Assembly (NCBI RefSeq): GCF_927798115.1
Contig: NZ_CAKMMG010000003.1
Location: 62,001-126,000 of the forward strand
From: Paenibacillus auburnensis
Lineage (GTDB): Bacteria; Bacillota; Bacilli; Paenibacillales; Paenibacillaceae
Length of the DNA stretch: 64,000 nt
Direction of reading: 5' to 3'
Shown piece after piece: positions 35,298 through 47,812 of the stretch; the stretch's first letter is position 1; each line of letters starts with the position of its first letter. The position numbers and the translations under genes were made by a program. The notes beneath the pieces are model-generated. The model made no database searches and was not told the origin of the DNA. It saw nothing but the letters and a program-made list of their open reading frames with translations.

Positions 35298-35979
35298 GGT
35301 CAGCTCCGTTATCTACTAAACGGTAACCTCTTCCGTGTACACTCCTGATCAGCTTCACAGAGTATGGGTCATCGACTTTTTTTCGCAGCAGCTTGATGAC
35401 GGCATCGACAGCGTTCAGCGTTACATTAGCTTCACTGCCCCACACAGAATTGAGAATACGCTCTCTGGAGAGCACGACATTCGGATGACGGGCAAAAAAC
35501 TCCAGCAGCTGGAACTCGCGTTTGGTAAGCGTCAAAGGGACACCGTCACGCTCTGCCTCCTGTGTGTCCGGACTCAGCCGGAGGCCGCTGACCGCATACT
35601 TTATGTTATAGCCCCGGGTTTGCTTTCTGCGGTCCAGGGAGGTAATTCGGGCTAATAGTTCTTCGAATGCGAAGGGTTTGATCATGTAATCGTCCGCTCC
35701 TGTCAGAAGTCCGCTAACGCGATCCTCAATCTCTCCGCGTGCAGTCAGCATTAGAATAGCCGTGTTGTCGTTCAGGCTTCGCTGCTGCCGGCATAGCTCC
35801 AGACCGGTTTTGCCGGGAAGCATCCAGTCCAGAATATACAGGTCAAATTCCGCAGTAGAAAAAAACAGTTCCGCCTCTTCGGAATTGCGGGCCCATTCCG
35901 TCCGATGTCCTGCAGATGTGAGCTTATACTGAATCATATAGCCAAGCTTGGCGTCGTCTTCTACTAATAAAATGTGCAT
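35284..35979 (-). CDS. OmpR/PhoB-type response regulator
   Basis: A 231-aa regulator. Receiver domain with acidic D8-D9 (VEDDAK), phospho-acceptor D51 (ILDWMLPG), T79 (LTARG) and K101 (IKPF). The C-terminal winged helix has LTKREFQLLEFFARHPNVVL and a closing VKLIRSVHGRGYRL. It is the cognate of the kinase encoded in the overlapping next gene. A promoter should lie in 35980-36060. Confidence 0.94.
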   Translation of the reverse strand: MHILLVEDDAKLGYMIQYKLTSAGHRTEWARNSEEAELFFSTAEFDLYILDWMLPGKTGLELCRQQRSLNDNTAILMLTARGEIEDRVSGLLTGADDYMIKPFAFEELLARITSLDRRKQTRGYNIKYAVSGLRLSPDTQEAERDGVPLTLTKREFQLLEFFARHPNVVLSRERILNSVWGSEANVTLNAVDAVIKLLRKKVDDPYSVKLIRSVHGRGYRLVDNGADHDDT

Positions 35980-36133
35980 AATATCCTGCTTTCCAGTTCC
36001 AAAAATGTTAGATCATGTGGCGCTTGGCTCTGCCATAAATTGAAGTCCGCCTTTAAATATCCTTAAGACACATTATAGCTATAAAAAATGAAAAAATAAT
36101 GAAATACTAATTTATGAAATTCAGGCAAAAGAA

Positions 36134-36168
36134 AGAGACCTGCCGGCTTATAGGCCTGACAAGTCTCT
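36134..36168 (-). terminator. Intrinsic terminator of the GH53 gene
   Basis: Leftward: AGAGACTTGTCAGGCC ... GGCAGGTCTCT followed by TTCTTTT; imperfect stem about 85 bases after the stop codon. Confidence 0.6.
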
Positions 36169-36252
36169 GCTGAAACGGTTCTTTAAATATAACTATTAAT
36201 TACCTATGAAATAAGGCATCTTGCTTGCACAACCTTAACTTTGACCTCTTCC

Positions 36253-40176
<3,924 letters not shown>

Positions 40177-40229
40177 TCATCCTTTCTATGTAAGCCCTTA
40201 CAGCTCAATATATCAAAAGATCAGAAGCA

Positions 40230-40244
40230 TTGATAACGTATCAA
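40230..40244. promoter_or_regulatory. LacI-type palindromic operator upstream of GH53 gene
   Basis: TTGATAACGTATCAA has perfect 6-bp arms around ACG, about 60 bases before the start codon and just upstream of a TATATT -10-like hexamer. Shape and position fit a LacI/GalR-family repressor site. Confidence 0.5.
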
Positions 40245-40299
40245 TTTTAATATTTTGTATGCTTTAGCAAGAAGTTTAATCGTTATGCTCCAATTGCAG

Positions 40300-40334
40300 C
40301 AAAAAGCCACCGGGACAAGTCCCGATGGCTTACT
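40300..40334 (-). terminator. Intrinsic terminator of NSS transporter gene
   Basis: Leftward: AAGCCATCGGGAC-TTG-TCCCGGTGGCTT followed by TTT; near-perfect stem. Confidence 0.88.
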
Positions 40335-40350
40335 AATGATTCAATATTGA

Positions 40351-41718
40351 TTAGAAGGAGATAATCCCTGACGTATGAAGCAGTACCAGGAACACCAGCA
40401 CAGGCGCCACATACCGGAGCATGAACAGCCAGATGCGGAACCAACGCGATTGAAGCCCGGCCGCTTCTGCCGCACCTTTCCAGAAGTATCCGGCAAAAAC
40501 AGTAATCAGCAGACCGCCAAGCGGCAGCATAATATTAGAGGTAATGAAATCCATCCAGTCAAACAGGGCTTTACCTCCGAACGTCAGCTCAGGGAACATT
40601 CCGAGCGACAGCGCCGAAGGAATTCCAAGCAGGAAACAGACCAGTGACAAGATCCAGACCGAACGTTGACGGCTCCAGTTCCAGCGCTCCATTGCAAAGG
40701 ATACAGGAACTTCAAGCAGGGATACCGCTGAGGTCAGCGCTGCAATCGCCAGCAGGATGAAGAACAAACCGCCGAAAAATCCGCCAAAAGGCATAGCCGA
40801 GAAAGCTGCCGGCAGCGCGATGAAGATCAGCGAAGGCCCCTGATCGGGAGCAATACCAAACGAGAACGTTGTCGGGAAAATAATCAGTCCAGCGATTAAC
40901 GCATAGAGCAAATCTCCGCCGCCAATTGCGAATGCAGCCGTTCCCAGTGACTGTTTTTTATCTACATAAGAGCCATAGGTCAGCAGAATCCCCATCCCGA
41001 GCGATAAGGAGAAGAAGGCATGTCCCAAAGCGACCAATGCTGATTCCGCAGTCAGTACCGAGAAGTCCGGTTTAAGGAAGAACGATACACCTTCAGAGGC
41101 ACCCGGCAAGGTTACAGCACGAATCATTAGCACAATGAGCAGAACTACCAGACCTGGAATCAGTACCTTGTTAAATTTCTCAATCCCGCCTGATACCCCG
41201 AGGACGACTACACCTGCCGTAACCAGCATGGCTACACCCTGCCAGACAATCGGCGCATATCCGGAAATAAAGGAGCCGAATTCACCGGCATAATCACTGG
41301 TACTGAACAATTGTCCATTGAAGGAAATCACTGCGTAATTCAGTGTCCAGCCGGCAACGATAATATAAAAAGATAGAATTAGAAACGGAGCCAGCACCTG
41401 CAGAATTCCGGCTGCCTTCCAGCCTTTTCCGCCTCCGGCCCGGATAAACGAAGTCGCTGCGCTTCCGCGGCCGCTGCGTCCGATGGCAAGCTCAGCGAGC
41501 AGCACCGGCAAGCCGATCAGCACCAGACAGACAATGAAGAGCAGGAAGAACGCTGCACCGCCATTTTCCCCTGTAATATACGGAAATTTCCACATATTCC
41601 CCAGACCCACCGAGCTGCCGATGGCTGCAAAAATAAAGCCGCTGGAAGAAAAACGCTCCTTCTTCTCCGAAAGCAGGCTTTGTTCACCTTTAACCTTATT
41701 CATGAATCGACGCCCCAT
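40351..41718 (-). CDS. NSS-family sodium-dependent transporter (LeuT/SNF-like)
   Basis: A 455-aa sodium-coupled amino-acid or amine symporter with 11-12 hydrophobic segments. The helix-1 signature SSVGLGNMWKFPYITGENGG carries the sodium/substrate residues. Helix 6 region SLSLGMGILLTYGSYV and helix 8 TSAVSLLEVPVSF are also characteristic. The start may be ATG 41718 or ATG 41703 (after TGGGGCG). It stands alone with its own terminator between the galactanase and AlkD-like genes. The substrate is unknown. Confidence 0.92.
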   Translation of the reverse strand: MGRRFMNKVKGEQSLLSEKKERFSSSGFIFAAIGSSVGLGNMWKFPYITGENGGAAFFLLFIVCLVLIGLPVLLAELAIGRSGRGSAATSFIRAGGGKGWKAAGILQVLAPFLILSFYIIVAGWTLNYAVISFNGQLFSTSDYAGEFGSFISGYAPIVWQGVAMLVTAGVVVLGVSGGIEKFNKVLIPGLVVLLIVLMIRAVTLPGASEGVSFFLKPDFSVLTAESALVALGHAFFSLSLGMGILLTYGSYVDKKQSLGTAAFAIGGGDLLYALIAGLIIFPTTFSFGIAPDQGPSLIFIALPAAFSAMPFGGFFGGLFFILLAIAALTSAVSLLEVPVSFAMERWNWSRQRSVWILSLVCFLLGIPSALSLGMFPELTFGGKALFDWMDFITSNIMLPLGGLLITVFAGYFWKGAAEAAGLQSRWFRIWLFMLRYVAPVLVFLVLLHTSGIISF

Positions 41719-41848
41719 TTTCTTTTTTAGACCTCATTATAGCTTATGTAACGATGTGTGTCATATACAATTTATTACTTTCCCGTAATAAAGGCATCTT
41801 CCCCCCCAAGAATATGCAAAACGACGCGAAAACGCTTAGGATTCATAT

Positions 41849-41883
41849 AAAAAAAGCAACTCATCTGTTAGACAAGTCGCTTT
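41849..41883 (-). terminator. Intrinsic terminator of AlkD-like gene
   Basis: Leftward: AGCGACTTGTC-TAACA-GATGAGTTGCT with G-U pairs, followed by TTTTTTT. Confidence 0.8.
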
Positions 41884-41889
41884 CTTCAT

Positions 41890-42597
41890 TCAGCATCGCA
41901 CATGCTTGCGTTTAAAACCAATCCGTCCTTTATCTACGGCCTTTTGAATATTGTCGCAGGCGTTAATAAATTTGCTGCGGGGCTTACCCGTATTGACTTC
42001 TACCGGGCCTATGCTTCTGGCTGTCTCACATGCCTGATCATGAAGGGGCAGATAAGATACCGCCACTGTGTATACAAAGTTGTTCATTGCGTATTGGGCG
42101 CGTTCCGGAGCATCCTGAATTGTATTTTCCACAGTCTTCAGCATACCGGCAAGTTTGCGCTCAGAGAATTCGTGATCCTTACGGCTGCCGAGCAGCCAGC
42201 AGTAACAGCTCCAGCCCGCGGACATCCGCAGCTCCTCGCCGCTCGCGATCCACTTATCGGCCACCTGCTGCGCAATATCCGCTTCAGCCAAGGTTACCGC
42301 CACCACAAAATCAGACACCATGTAAAAATAGGCCCCGTCCATCCACCGGTCATAATCGGCTTCCGACATCGCATTCGGGTCGGCAATGATGCCGGCGAAA
42401 TACATAGCGTCGTAATTTCCGGTGGCGTATAGCTGCTCAGCCAATGGCTGATTGATTTTGGTTTTCTTGAAGATCGGCTTCATTGCTCCGGTAGCCACAC
42501 CAAACAGCGGCTCGTGTGCGCCATTCGAGAGGTAGATTTGCTTGGTTCGTTCCTTGCCGAGCGCTTCCAGCTCCTGCATGACCAGCTCTAGATTCAT
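41890..42597 (-). CDS. AlkD-like DNA alkylation repair protein
   Basis: A 235-aa HEAT-repeat-like helical protein matching the DNA alkylation repair (AlkC/AlkD) superfamily, whose members excise N3- and N7-alkylpurines. It begins with a helical segment (MQELEALGKERTKQIYLSNG) and contains repeats such as LAEQLYATGNYDAMYFAGII and DRWMDGAYFYMVSDFVVAVT. Catalytic residues of AlkD cannot be matched with certainty here. GGAAGTGTGCAACT precedes the ATG. It follows the HD-GYP-like gene by 26 bp on the same strand and may be co-transcribed. Confidence 0.82.
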   Translation of the reverse strand: MNLELVMQELEALGKERTKQIYLSNGAHEPLFGVATGAMKPIFKKTKINQPLAEQLYATGNYDAMYFAGIIADPNAMSEADYDRWMDGAYFYMVSDFVVAVTLAEADIAQQVADKWIASGEELRMSAGWSCYCWLLGSRKDHEFSERKLAGMLKTVENTIQDAPERAQYAMNNFVYTVAVSYLPLHDQACETARSIGPVEVNTGKPRSKFINACDNIQKAVDKGRIGFKRKHVRC

Positions 42598-42623
42598 AGT
42601 TGCACACTTCCTTCGGAATCTTC

Positions 42624-43697
42624 TTATCCAATAACATCCATGATGTGGAGGTCATTCGTTTTACTAAGATCAATAAACTCGTTATCATCAATTGCAACAA
42701 GCGGCTTTGTAGGATAATTCACGTTAGTAAGCAGAATCTTCCCCGTACGTCCGTCTGATAAATGAACCTCGCATCCGACTTGATTCGCAAGCAGCGAATC
42801 CAGAAACGTCATGCCTATCGCAGAGTCAAAACGGTTATGTATAATTCCTTTATGAATTTCATTGATGACTTCGAAAAAAGTAAACGCGGGTCTATGCGGC
42901 CGGTCTGAGATCATCGCCATATATATATCTGCCAAGGTGACAATTTTACTTAGCCGGTCGATTTGATCGCCTTTTAATCCATGCGGGTACCCGCTGCCGT
43001 CTTCCCTTTCATGGTGCTGTAAGGCGACTAAGGCAACACGCGGATCCACATCCGAGCCTGCCAGCAGTTCGTAACCAAGTACGGTATGCTGCTTCATGAT
43101 TTCCTGTTCGTGCTTTTCAAACCTTCCCGGTTTATTCATTAAGGAAGAAGGCAGCTTAACCGTGCCAATATCATACACACAGGACGCTATGGTCAGAAGA
43201 CTCAGTTCCTCTTCATCCAGCTTGAGCCATTTGCCAAGCGAGGTGGCAATGACAGCAACCCCGATGCTTTGCTTATAGCGGTAATCCCCCTGGTCTTTAA
43301 GTTCGGAGAATACCTGGAATAGGTTATATCTCTTCGCAGTGTCTTTAATAAAGGGGAGTATTTTTTCTTCAACTTCCTCCATAGGAACGGTGCCGTTGTT
43401 CCGTACAAGCTTGTCTATTTCTTGCAGATGCATTTCAGTCCGTTTTACTTTGGCGCGGGATTCCGCGGCGGCTGCAGAACGAGGCAATACGGGAACTTCC
43501 GGCCGGACCGCTTCTTCCTCTACATAGCCTTCGACGGCTGCCTCCACACTGCCCAGCTGAATCTTGAAATTTGCTAACTTTTCGATATGACTCTTTCGAA
43601 GAATCGTGTCCTTGGAAATTAACAATATTCCATTGTCTGCATAAATGTGGTTCGCCAAACGTTTTCCAATAAAATAGTCGTATTCAATGATCGACAT
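42624..43697 (-). CDS. HD-GYP-like protein with degenerate HD motif
   Basis: A 357-aa protein built like c-di-GMP phosphodiesterases of the HD-GYP type. The second half is typical: MKQHTVLGYELL, LQHHEREDGSGYPHGLKGDQ (GYP at 236-238) and IVTLADIYMAM. The metal-binding HDIGK is replaced by YDIGT (175-179), and the upstream conserved His is also absent (DYRYKQSIGVAVIA). It is therefore probably inactive as a phosphodiesterase and may sense c-di-GMP or bind partners. An N-terminal region of about 120 residues and a C-terminal module of about 60 residues (VHLSDGRTGKILLTNVN) complete it. GGAG lies about 7 bases before the ATG. Confidence 0.87.
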   Translation of the reverse strand: MSIIEYDYFIGKRLANHIYADNGILLISKDTILRKSHIEKLANFKIQLGSVEAAVEGYVEEEAVRPEVPVLPRSAAAAESRAKVKRTEMHLQEIDKLVRNNGTVPMEEVEEKILPFIKDTAKRYNLFQVFSELKDQGDYRYKQSIGVAVIATSLGKWLKLDEEELSLLTIASCVYDIGTVKLPSSLMNKPGRFEKHEQEIMKQHTVLGYELLAGSDVDPRVALVALQHHEREDGSGYPHGLKGDQIDRLSKIVTLADIYMAMISDRPHRPAFTFFEVINEIHKGIIHNRFDSAIGMTFLDSLLANQVGCEVHLSDGRTGKILLTNVNYPTKPLVAIDDNEFIDLSKTNDLHIMDVIG

Positions 43698-44155
43698 AAT
43701 GGAGCCAACTCCTCTTTCATCCCTCGGGGTACAAAGTCTTTCTGGTTCGAGATAGTTATCCTTCTATGGAGAATATTCTATAGACTATTGCGGCAGATTG
43801 GAAGAATTTATTATTTTTGCATTCTGAAAATGAATCTATAGTAACGGTCCTGTTAGCCGAAGGCTGGATTTACTTGGGTCATTCGATTTAGGGTTTCGTT
43901 CTTTGGCGGGAAAATTTTTTTGAATCTATTCTATGAAAAAAGCTTCCGCTTTTAAATAAAATGCTATATTATATTAATTCAAATGCATAATAAAAATATT
44001 TAATGTATATTAATTCGTTACATGTGATGTGAATATGACATGTTCATGGGAACATTACCATGCGAATCTGAATGGAGGGATGCATAAACTTGCATACGCT
44101 GTTGTCCTTAGTACCAGCAAATATATAAATAGAGAGAAACACTGGGAGGTAAATA
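43698..44155. other. Long A/T-rich divergent promoter region
   Basis: No gene is supported. Several A/T-rich -10-like boxes lie at 43965-44010. ATGTTC-ATGG-GAACAT (44040-44055) is a perfect inverted repeat upstream of the carboxypeptidase gene, with 100 bases of leader following it. Nothing resembling a known riboswitch was recognised. Confidence 0.35.
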
Positions 44156-47100
44156 ATGACCAAGAAATTATTATCCTTATTAATCGCATTAACCCTGACG
44201 TTATCCGGAATCCTTCCCGCAGCTTATGCGGGTGAAGCTGTCACTGAAGTTCAGACTCAGGTTCTGACTGCACCGGCATCAACCGGTTCCGGCATTTCCG
44301 CTACAGTTACCTCAGAAGTCTATCAAACCCCTGCACCTACCGTATCGGCAGAAGTCTACCAGGCCTCGATGACTGAAGCCAGAACAATGCTGGTTACGCT
44401 AACCCTTCCTGAAGGTGTCACAGCAGACCAGCTTACCTGGAATTTCGGCAGAACGGCGGAAGAGATGAAACCGCTGGCAGAGTGGAAAAAATGGAATAAC
44501 GCTTCTAACGTTAGAGCCTATACAGGAGATCCGTTCGTAAAAGTAACCTATGAGCCTGTTTCACCTACAACGGTCACCGCTCTGGTATACTTCGATATGC
44601 CTTTCGGCTCCAATCTGTCCCTAAGCGGAATCCGGGCCGAATATGTCAAGCTTGCCGGGGTATACAACCTTACAGCGGCCGCTCCTGCCGGCCAGGTGCT
44701 GGCACAGCAGCAAGTGAAGCTGAACCCGTATGATACCTATCATACATATGATGAAATCAAACCGGCGATCGATAGAATTACAGCTGACAGCAATAATAAA
44801 TACGGCCGTTATGTAGAATATCAGCAGATCGGTACGTCCACACAGGGACGGGCGATCCACTTCTCCATCGTCGCTAAGGACAAGGCATCCGTAGACCAAT
44901 ATTTGAATAAAACACTGCCGCTGATGAACAATGACCCTGCTGCATTGCAGGAGATGATCAAAAACGGCCAGTTGCAGGATTATAAAGTGCCGATTTGGCT
45001 GAACAATATCCATGCGGATGAAGCCAATGGTGTAGATGTCATTATTAAGTTTTTGGATACACTGATGACCCAGAAAATCGTCAACTATGATACGACCGAT
45101 GCGAACGGTAACGTGGTTCCGGTAGCACTGGACATCGACAAGGCGCTGGACAATGTGATTTTCCTGCTCGATTATGTGGAGAATCCGGATGGACGTGCTC
45201 TGAACACACGCGCTACTTCAACGCTGCTCGACCCGAACCGCGATAACTCCTACCAGACACAACCGGAGACCCAGGCTGTCACAGCACAAATTGCCAAGTG
45301 GACACCGCTGAGCTTCCTGGATATGCACGGTTTCGTGAGCGGCTTCCTGATCGAGCCTTGTACACCGCCGCATGATCCGAACATCGAATACGATCTGGTT
45401 ATGGATAACATGCTTGAACAGGCTACAGCCATGGGTAATGCCGGGATCGCCAATACCAAATATGATGCTTACCACATCCCTTATCTGGAAGCGGAGAAAT
45501 TAAAGAATGACCCGGCTTATGCTAATCCTTACGGCAATGCCACCGGATGGGATGATGCTTCCCCGGCATACACCGCAGTCTATGCGATGCACCAGGGTGC
45601 CCTTGGACATACCATCGAGGTGCCGGAGCTGAATGAAGATTCCCTCGATGCGTTCTATTATGCAGCACTGGCTGCCACCAGCTATGTGCAGGACAATAAA
45701 GAAGAGCTCTTCCTGAACCAGCTCGAAATCTTTAAACGCGGCATCAATAATGAAGACCACAAAGAGGTTGATCCGTATCTGGTAAATGCCAAATATGAAT
45801 CCATCGGCCGTGAGCGTGAGACGGCGGACACGAACTTCTTCCCTGAATATTATGTGCTTCCGGTAGCCAAAGATCTGCAGAAGAACGAGCTGGAAACTTA
45901 CAAAATGGTGCAGTATCTGCTCCGTAACGGAGTGAAGGTTGAGCAGACGACCACACCGGTAAGCGTGGATGGAGTCACCTATCCGGCTGGCACCTATGTG
46001 GTGAACATGCATCAGGCCAAACGCGGCTATGCCAACCTGGTTCTGTATGACGGCCTGGATGTCTCTGACTTTGATGCGATGTATTCCGACACCGTACAGA
46101 ATTTTGCGGATATGCGCGGATTCGACCGCTACATCAGCCGGAGCACCGGTGCCTTCACTGGCAAGACCCAGCAGGTTAGCAGTGTCGTCATTCCGACAAC
46201 TAACCTTGATCAGTATCCATTTGCGCAAAATTACGTTATCCGCAACAGCAACAACGATGCGATCAAAGCAGTTAACGAATTGCTTGCGAACCACAAAGCA
46301 GTAACCTTGCTCTCCAATAATGGAGCCGGATATGAAAAAGGCAGCTTCCTGGTCTCCAGATCCAATCTGAGAACTGTATCTTCCAAATACTTACTCGACC
46401 TTGTGCCTTTCAGCACTACGGGAGACAAGACCGGCAAGCTGCTCAAGCCGGCGAATGTAGGCATTGCCGGAGCACCTTCCTTCATCTTAGCCGATCTTGG
46501 ATTTAAAGTGACTACCGACACGGCAGCTGCAGACGTGCTGGTCAATGCAGGCACGAGCCTGATTGCCAGCGGCAAACCGTTCATCGGATATGGACGCACC
46601 ATGCTGGGCAGTATCAAATCTCTGAATATTTTACCTGGCCTGGACTATGCCAATCCGGTCAACCAAGCGAAAAAGGCTGCAGCACATGAAGGCTTGTTCC
46701 AAGCGAACGTCTCACAGGACAGCGTAATAACGGCTCCTTATGCAGACAATGAATACCTGTATACTGTTTCGGCTGCTTACATCACGGCTGTTCCGCAAGG
46801 CGCTGAAATACTGGCGGAATACGGAACGGGCGAAGATTTCTTCAAAGCCGGCTGGTGGCCGAATAGCGATGCTGCTAAAGGTCAGGTGCTGGCCCTGAAT
46901 TATCAGACGGACAACATTCATGTGACCTTGTTCGCAAATGATCTGCTCAATAAATATCACCCGCAGAACCAGTTCCGGTTACTGGCCAATGCGATCTATG
47001 CCTCCGCTCCGGCAGCTACGGAAGCAGACGGCATGGATAACGGTGTGCTTGAACCGGAACCGCCTGCTACTCCGGGTACGAGTGTACCTGTGCCAACAGC

Positions 47101-47719
47101 AACACCGGCACCAACAACAACACCTGCTCCGGTTGCACCTCAGCCGTCAGCTACACCTGCTCCTGCGGTTAGCTTCACCGATCTTGGCAATGTTGCATGG
47201 GCCGCATCGGCTATCAAAGAATTAACCGCTAAAGGCATCCTTCAGGGTGTGGGCGGCAACTCCTTCGCACCGCTCAAAGAAGTGACCCGTGCCGAGTTCA
47301 TCACCATGATCGTCCGTGCCTTTAACCTGCCGCTAGAGAATGCATCAGCTACCTTCAGTGATGTGGCTACCACTGACTGGGCCTACAGCTACGTTGCTGC
47401 TGGTGTCCAGAATGGTCTGGTGGGCGGTGTAGGCGTCGGCAAGTTCGAACCCAGCCGCTCTATCACACGGGAAGAGATGGCGATCATCGCCGCGAATGCC
47501 CTGACGAAGTTCAAAGGCAAATCGGTTACCGATACGGATGCGATACTGGCGAACTTCAAGGACAAATCGAGCATTGCTTCCTACAGTAAAAACGCGGTAG
47601 CGCTGCTTACTCAGGAAGGAATTGTGAAGGGCATGACGGACAGCACATTTGTACCAAAAGGGATTGCAAACCGTGCCCAAGCCGCTGTCATTATCAGCAA
47701 CATCATCAGTCTGCCATAA
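44156..47719 (+). CDS. Secreted M14 zinc carboxypeptidase with SLH anchor
   Basis: A 1187-aa cell-surface metallopeptidase. Signal peptide to about residue 25 (LPAAYAG). An N-terminal beta-rich region precedes the M14 domain (about 190-520), with zinc ligands in NIHADE (H286, E289) and LDMHGF (H391), substrate Arg in NPDGRALNTR, and catalytic Glu in GHTIEVPE (E488). A further region of about 450 residues of unknown function follows, then a Pro/Thr linker and three SLH domains (from about 1003; NSFAPLKEVTRAEFITMIVR). GGGAGG lies 7 bases before the ATG. It probably trims peptides at the cell surface. Confidence 0.92.
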   Translation: MTKKLLSLLIALTLTLSGILPAAYAGEAVTEVQTQVLTAPASTGSGISATVTSEVYQTPAPTVSAEVYQASMTEARTMLVTLTLPEGVTADQLTWNFGRTAEEMKPLAEWKKWNNASNVRAYTGDPFVKVTYEPVSPTTVTALVYFDMPFGSNLSLSGIRAEYVKLAGVYNLTAAAPAGQVLAQQQVKLNPYDTYHTYDEIKPAIDRITADSNNKYGRYVEYQQIGTSTQGRAIHFSIVAKDKASVDQYLNKTLPLMNNDPAALQEMIKNGQLQDYKVPIWLNNIHADEANGVDVIIKFLDTLMTQKIVNYDTTDANGNVVPVALDIDKALDNVIFLLDYVENPDGRALNTRATSTLLDPNRDNSYQTQPETQAVTAQIAKWTPLSFLDMHGFVSGFLIEPCTPPHDPNIEYDLVMDNMLEQATAMGNAGIANTKYDAYHIPYLEAEKLKNDPAYANPYGNATGWDDASPAYTAVYAMHQGALGHTIEVPELNEDSLDAFYYAALAATSYVQDNKEELFLNQLEIFKRGINNEDHKEVDPYLVNAKYESIGRERETADTNFFPEYYVLPVAKDLQKNELETYKMVQYLLRNGVKVEQTTTPVSVDGVTYPAGTYVVNMHQAKRGYANLVLYDGLDVSDFDAMYSDTVQNFADMRGFDRYISRSTGAFTGKTQQVSSVVIPTTNLDQYPFAQNYVIRNSNNDAIKAVNELLANHKAVTLLSNNGAGYEKGSFLVSRSNLRTVSSKYLLDLVPFSTTGDKTGKLLKPANVGIAGAPSFILADLGFKVTTDTAAADVLVNAGTSLIASGKPFIGYGRTMLGSIKSLNILPGLDYANPVNQAKKAAAHEGLFQANVSQDSVITAPYADNEYLYTVSAAYITAVPQGAEILAEYGTGEDFFKAGWWPNSDAAKGQVLALNYQTDNIHVTLFANDLLNKYHPQNQFRLLANAIYASAPAATEADGMDNGVLEPEPPATPGTSVPVPTATPAPTTTPAPVAPQPSATPAPAVSFTDLGNVAWAASAIKELTAKGILQGVGGNSFAPLKEVTRAEFITMIVRAFNLPLENASATFSDVATTDWAYSYVAAGVQNGLVGGVGVGKFEPSRSITREEMAIIAANALTKFKGKSVTDTDAILANFKDKSSIASYSKNAVALLTQEGIVKGMTDSTFVPKGIANRAQAAVIISNIISLP

Positions 47720-47747
47720 ACCGAATGCATAATTGCAAGTAAATGTG

Positions 47748-47792
47748 AACAGGGATGTCTCCAGCCCGCTAGTGGCTGAGGACATCCCTGTT
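47748..47792. terminator. Bidirectional intrinsic terminator
   Basis: AACAGGGATGTC / GACATCCCTGTT, a 12-bp perfect stem with a long loop, between converging genes; followed by TTT. Confidence 0.8.
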
Positions 47793-47812
47793 TGCCGTTC
47801 ATAACAACATTT

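Noticed and set aside
43698..44155. Riboswitch in the long leader before the carboxypeptidase gene
   Set aside because: Only a short inverted repeat is visible; no conserved aptamer core was recognised and there is no terminator/antiterminator pair.
44029..44235. 68-aa frame upstream of the carboxypeptidase gene
   Set aside because: Overlaps the gene start and lacks a family or ribosome site.
45500..46294. 264-aa frame antisense to the M14 carboxypeptidase gene
   Set aside because: Shadow of a high-confidence gene with a canonical start and motifs; no independent evidence.
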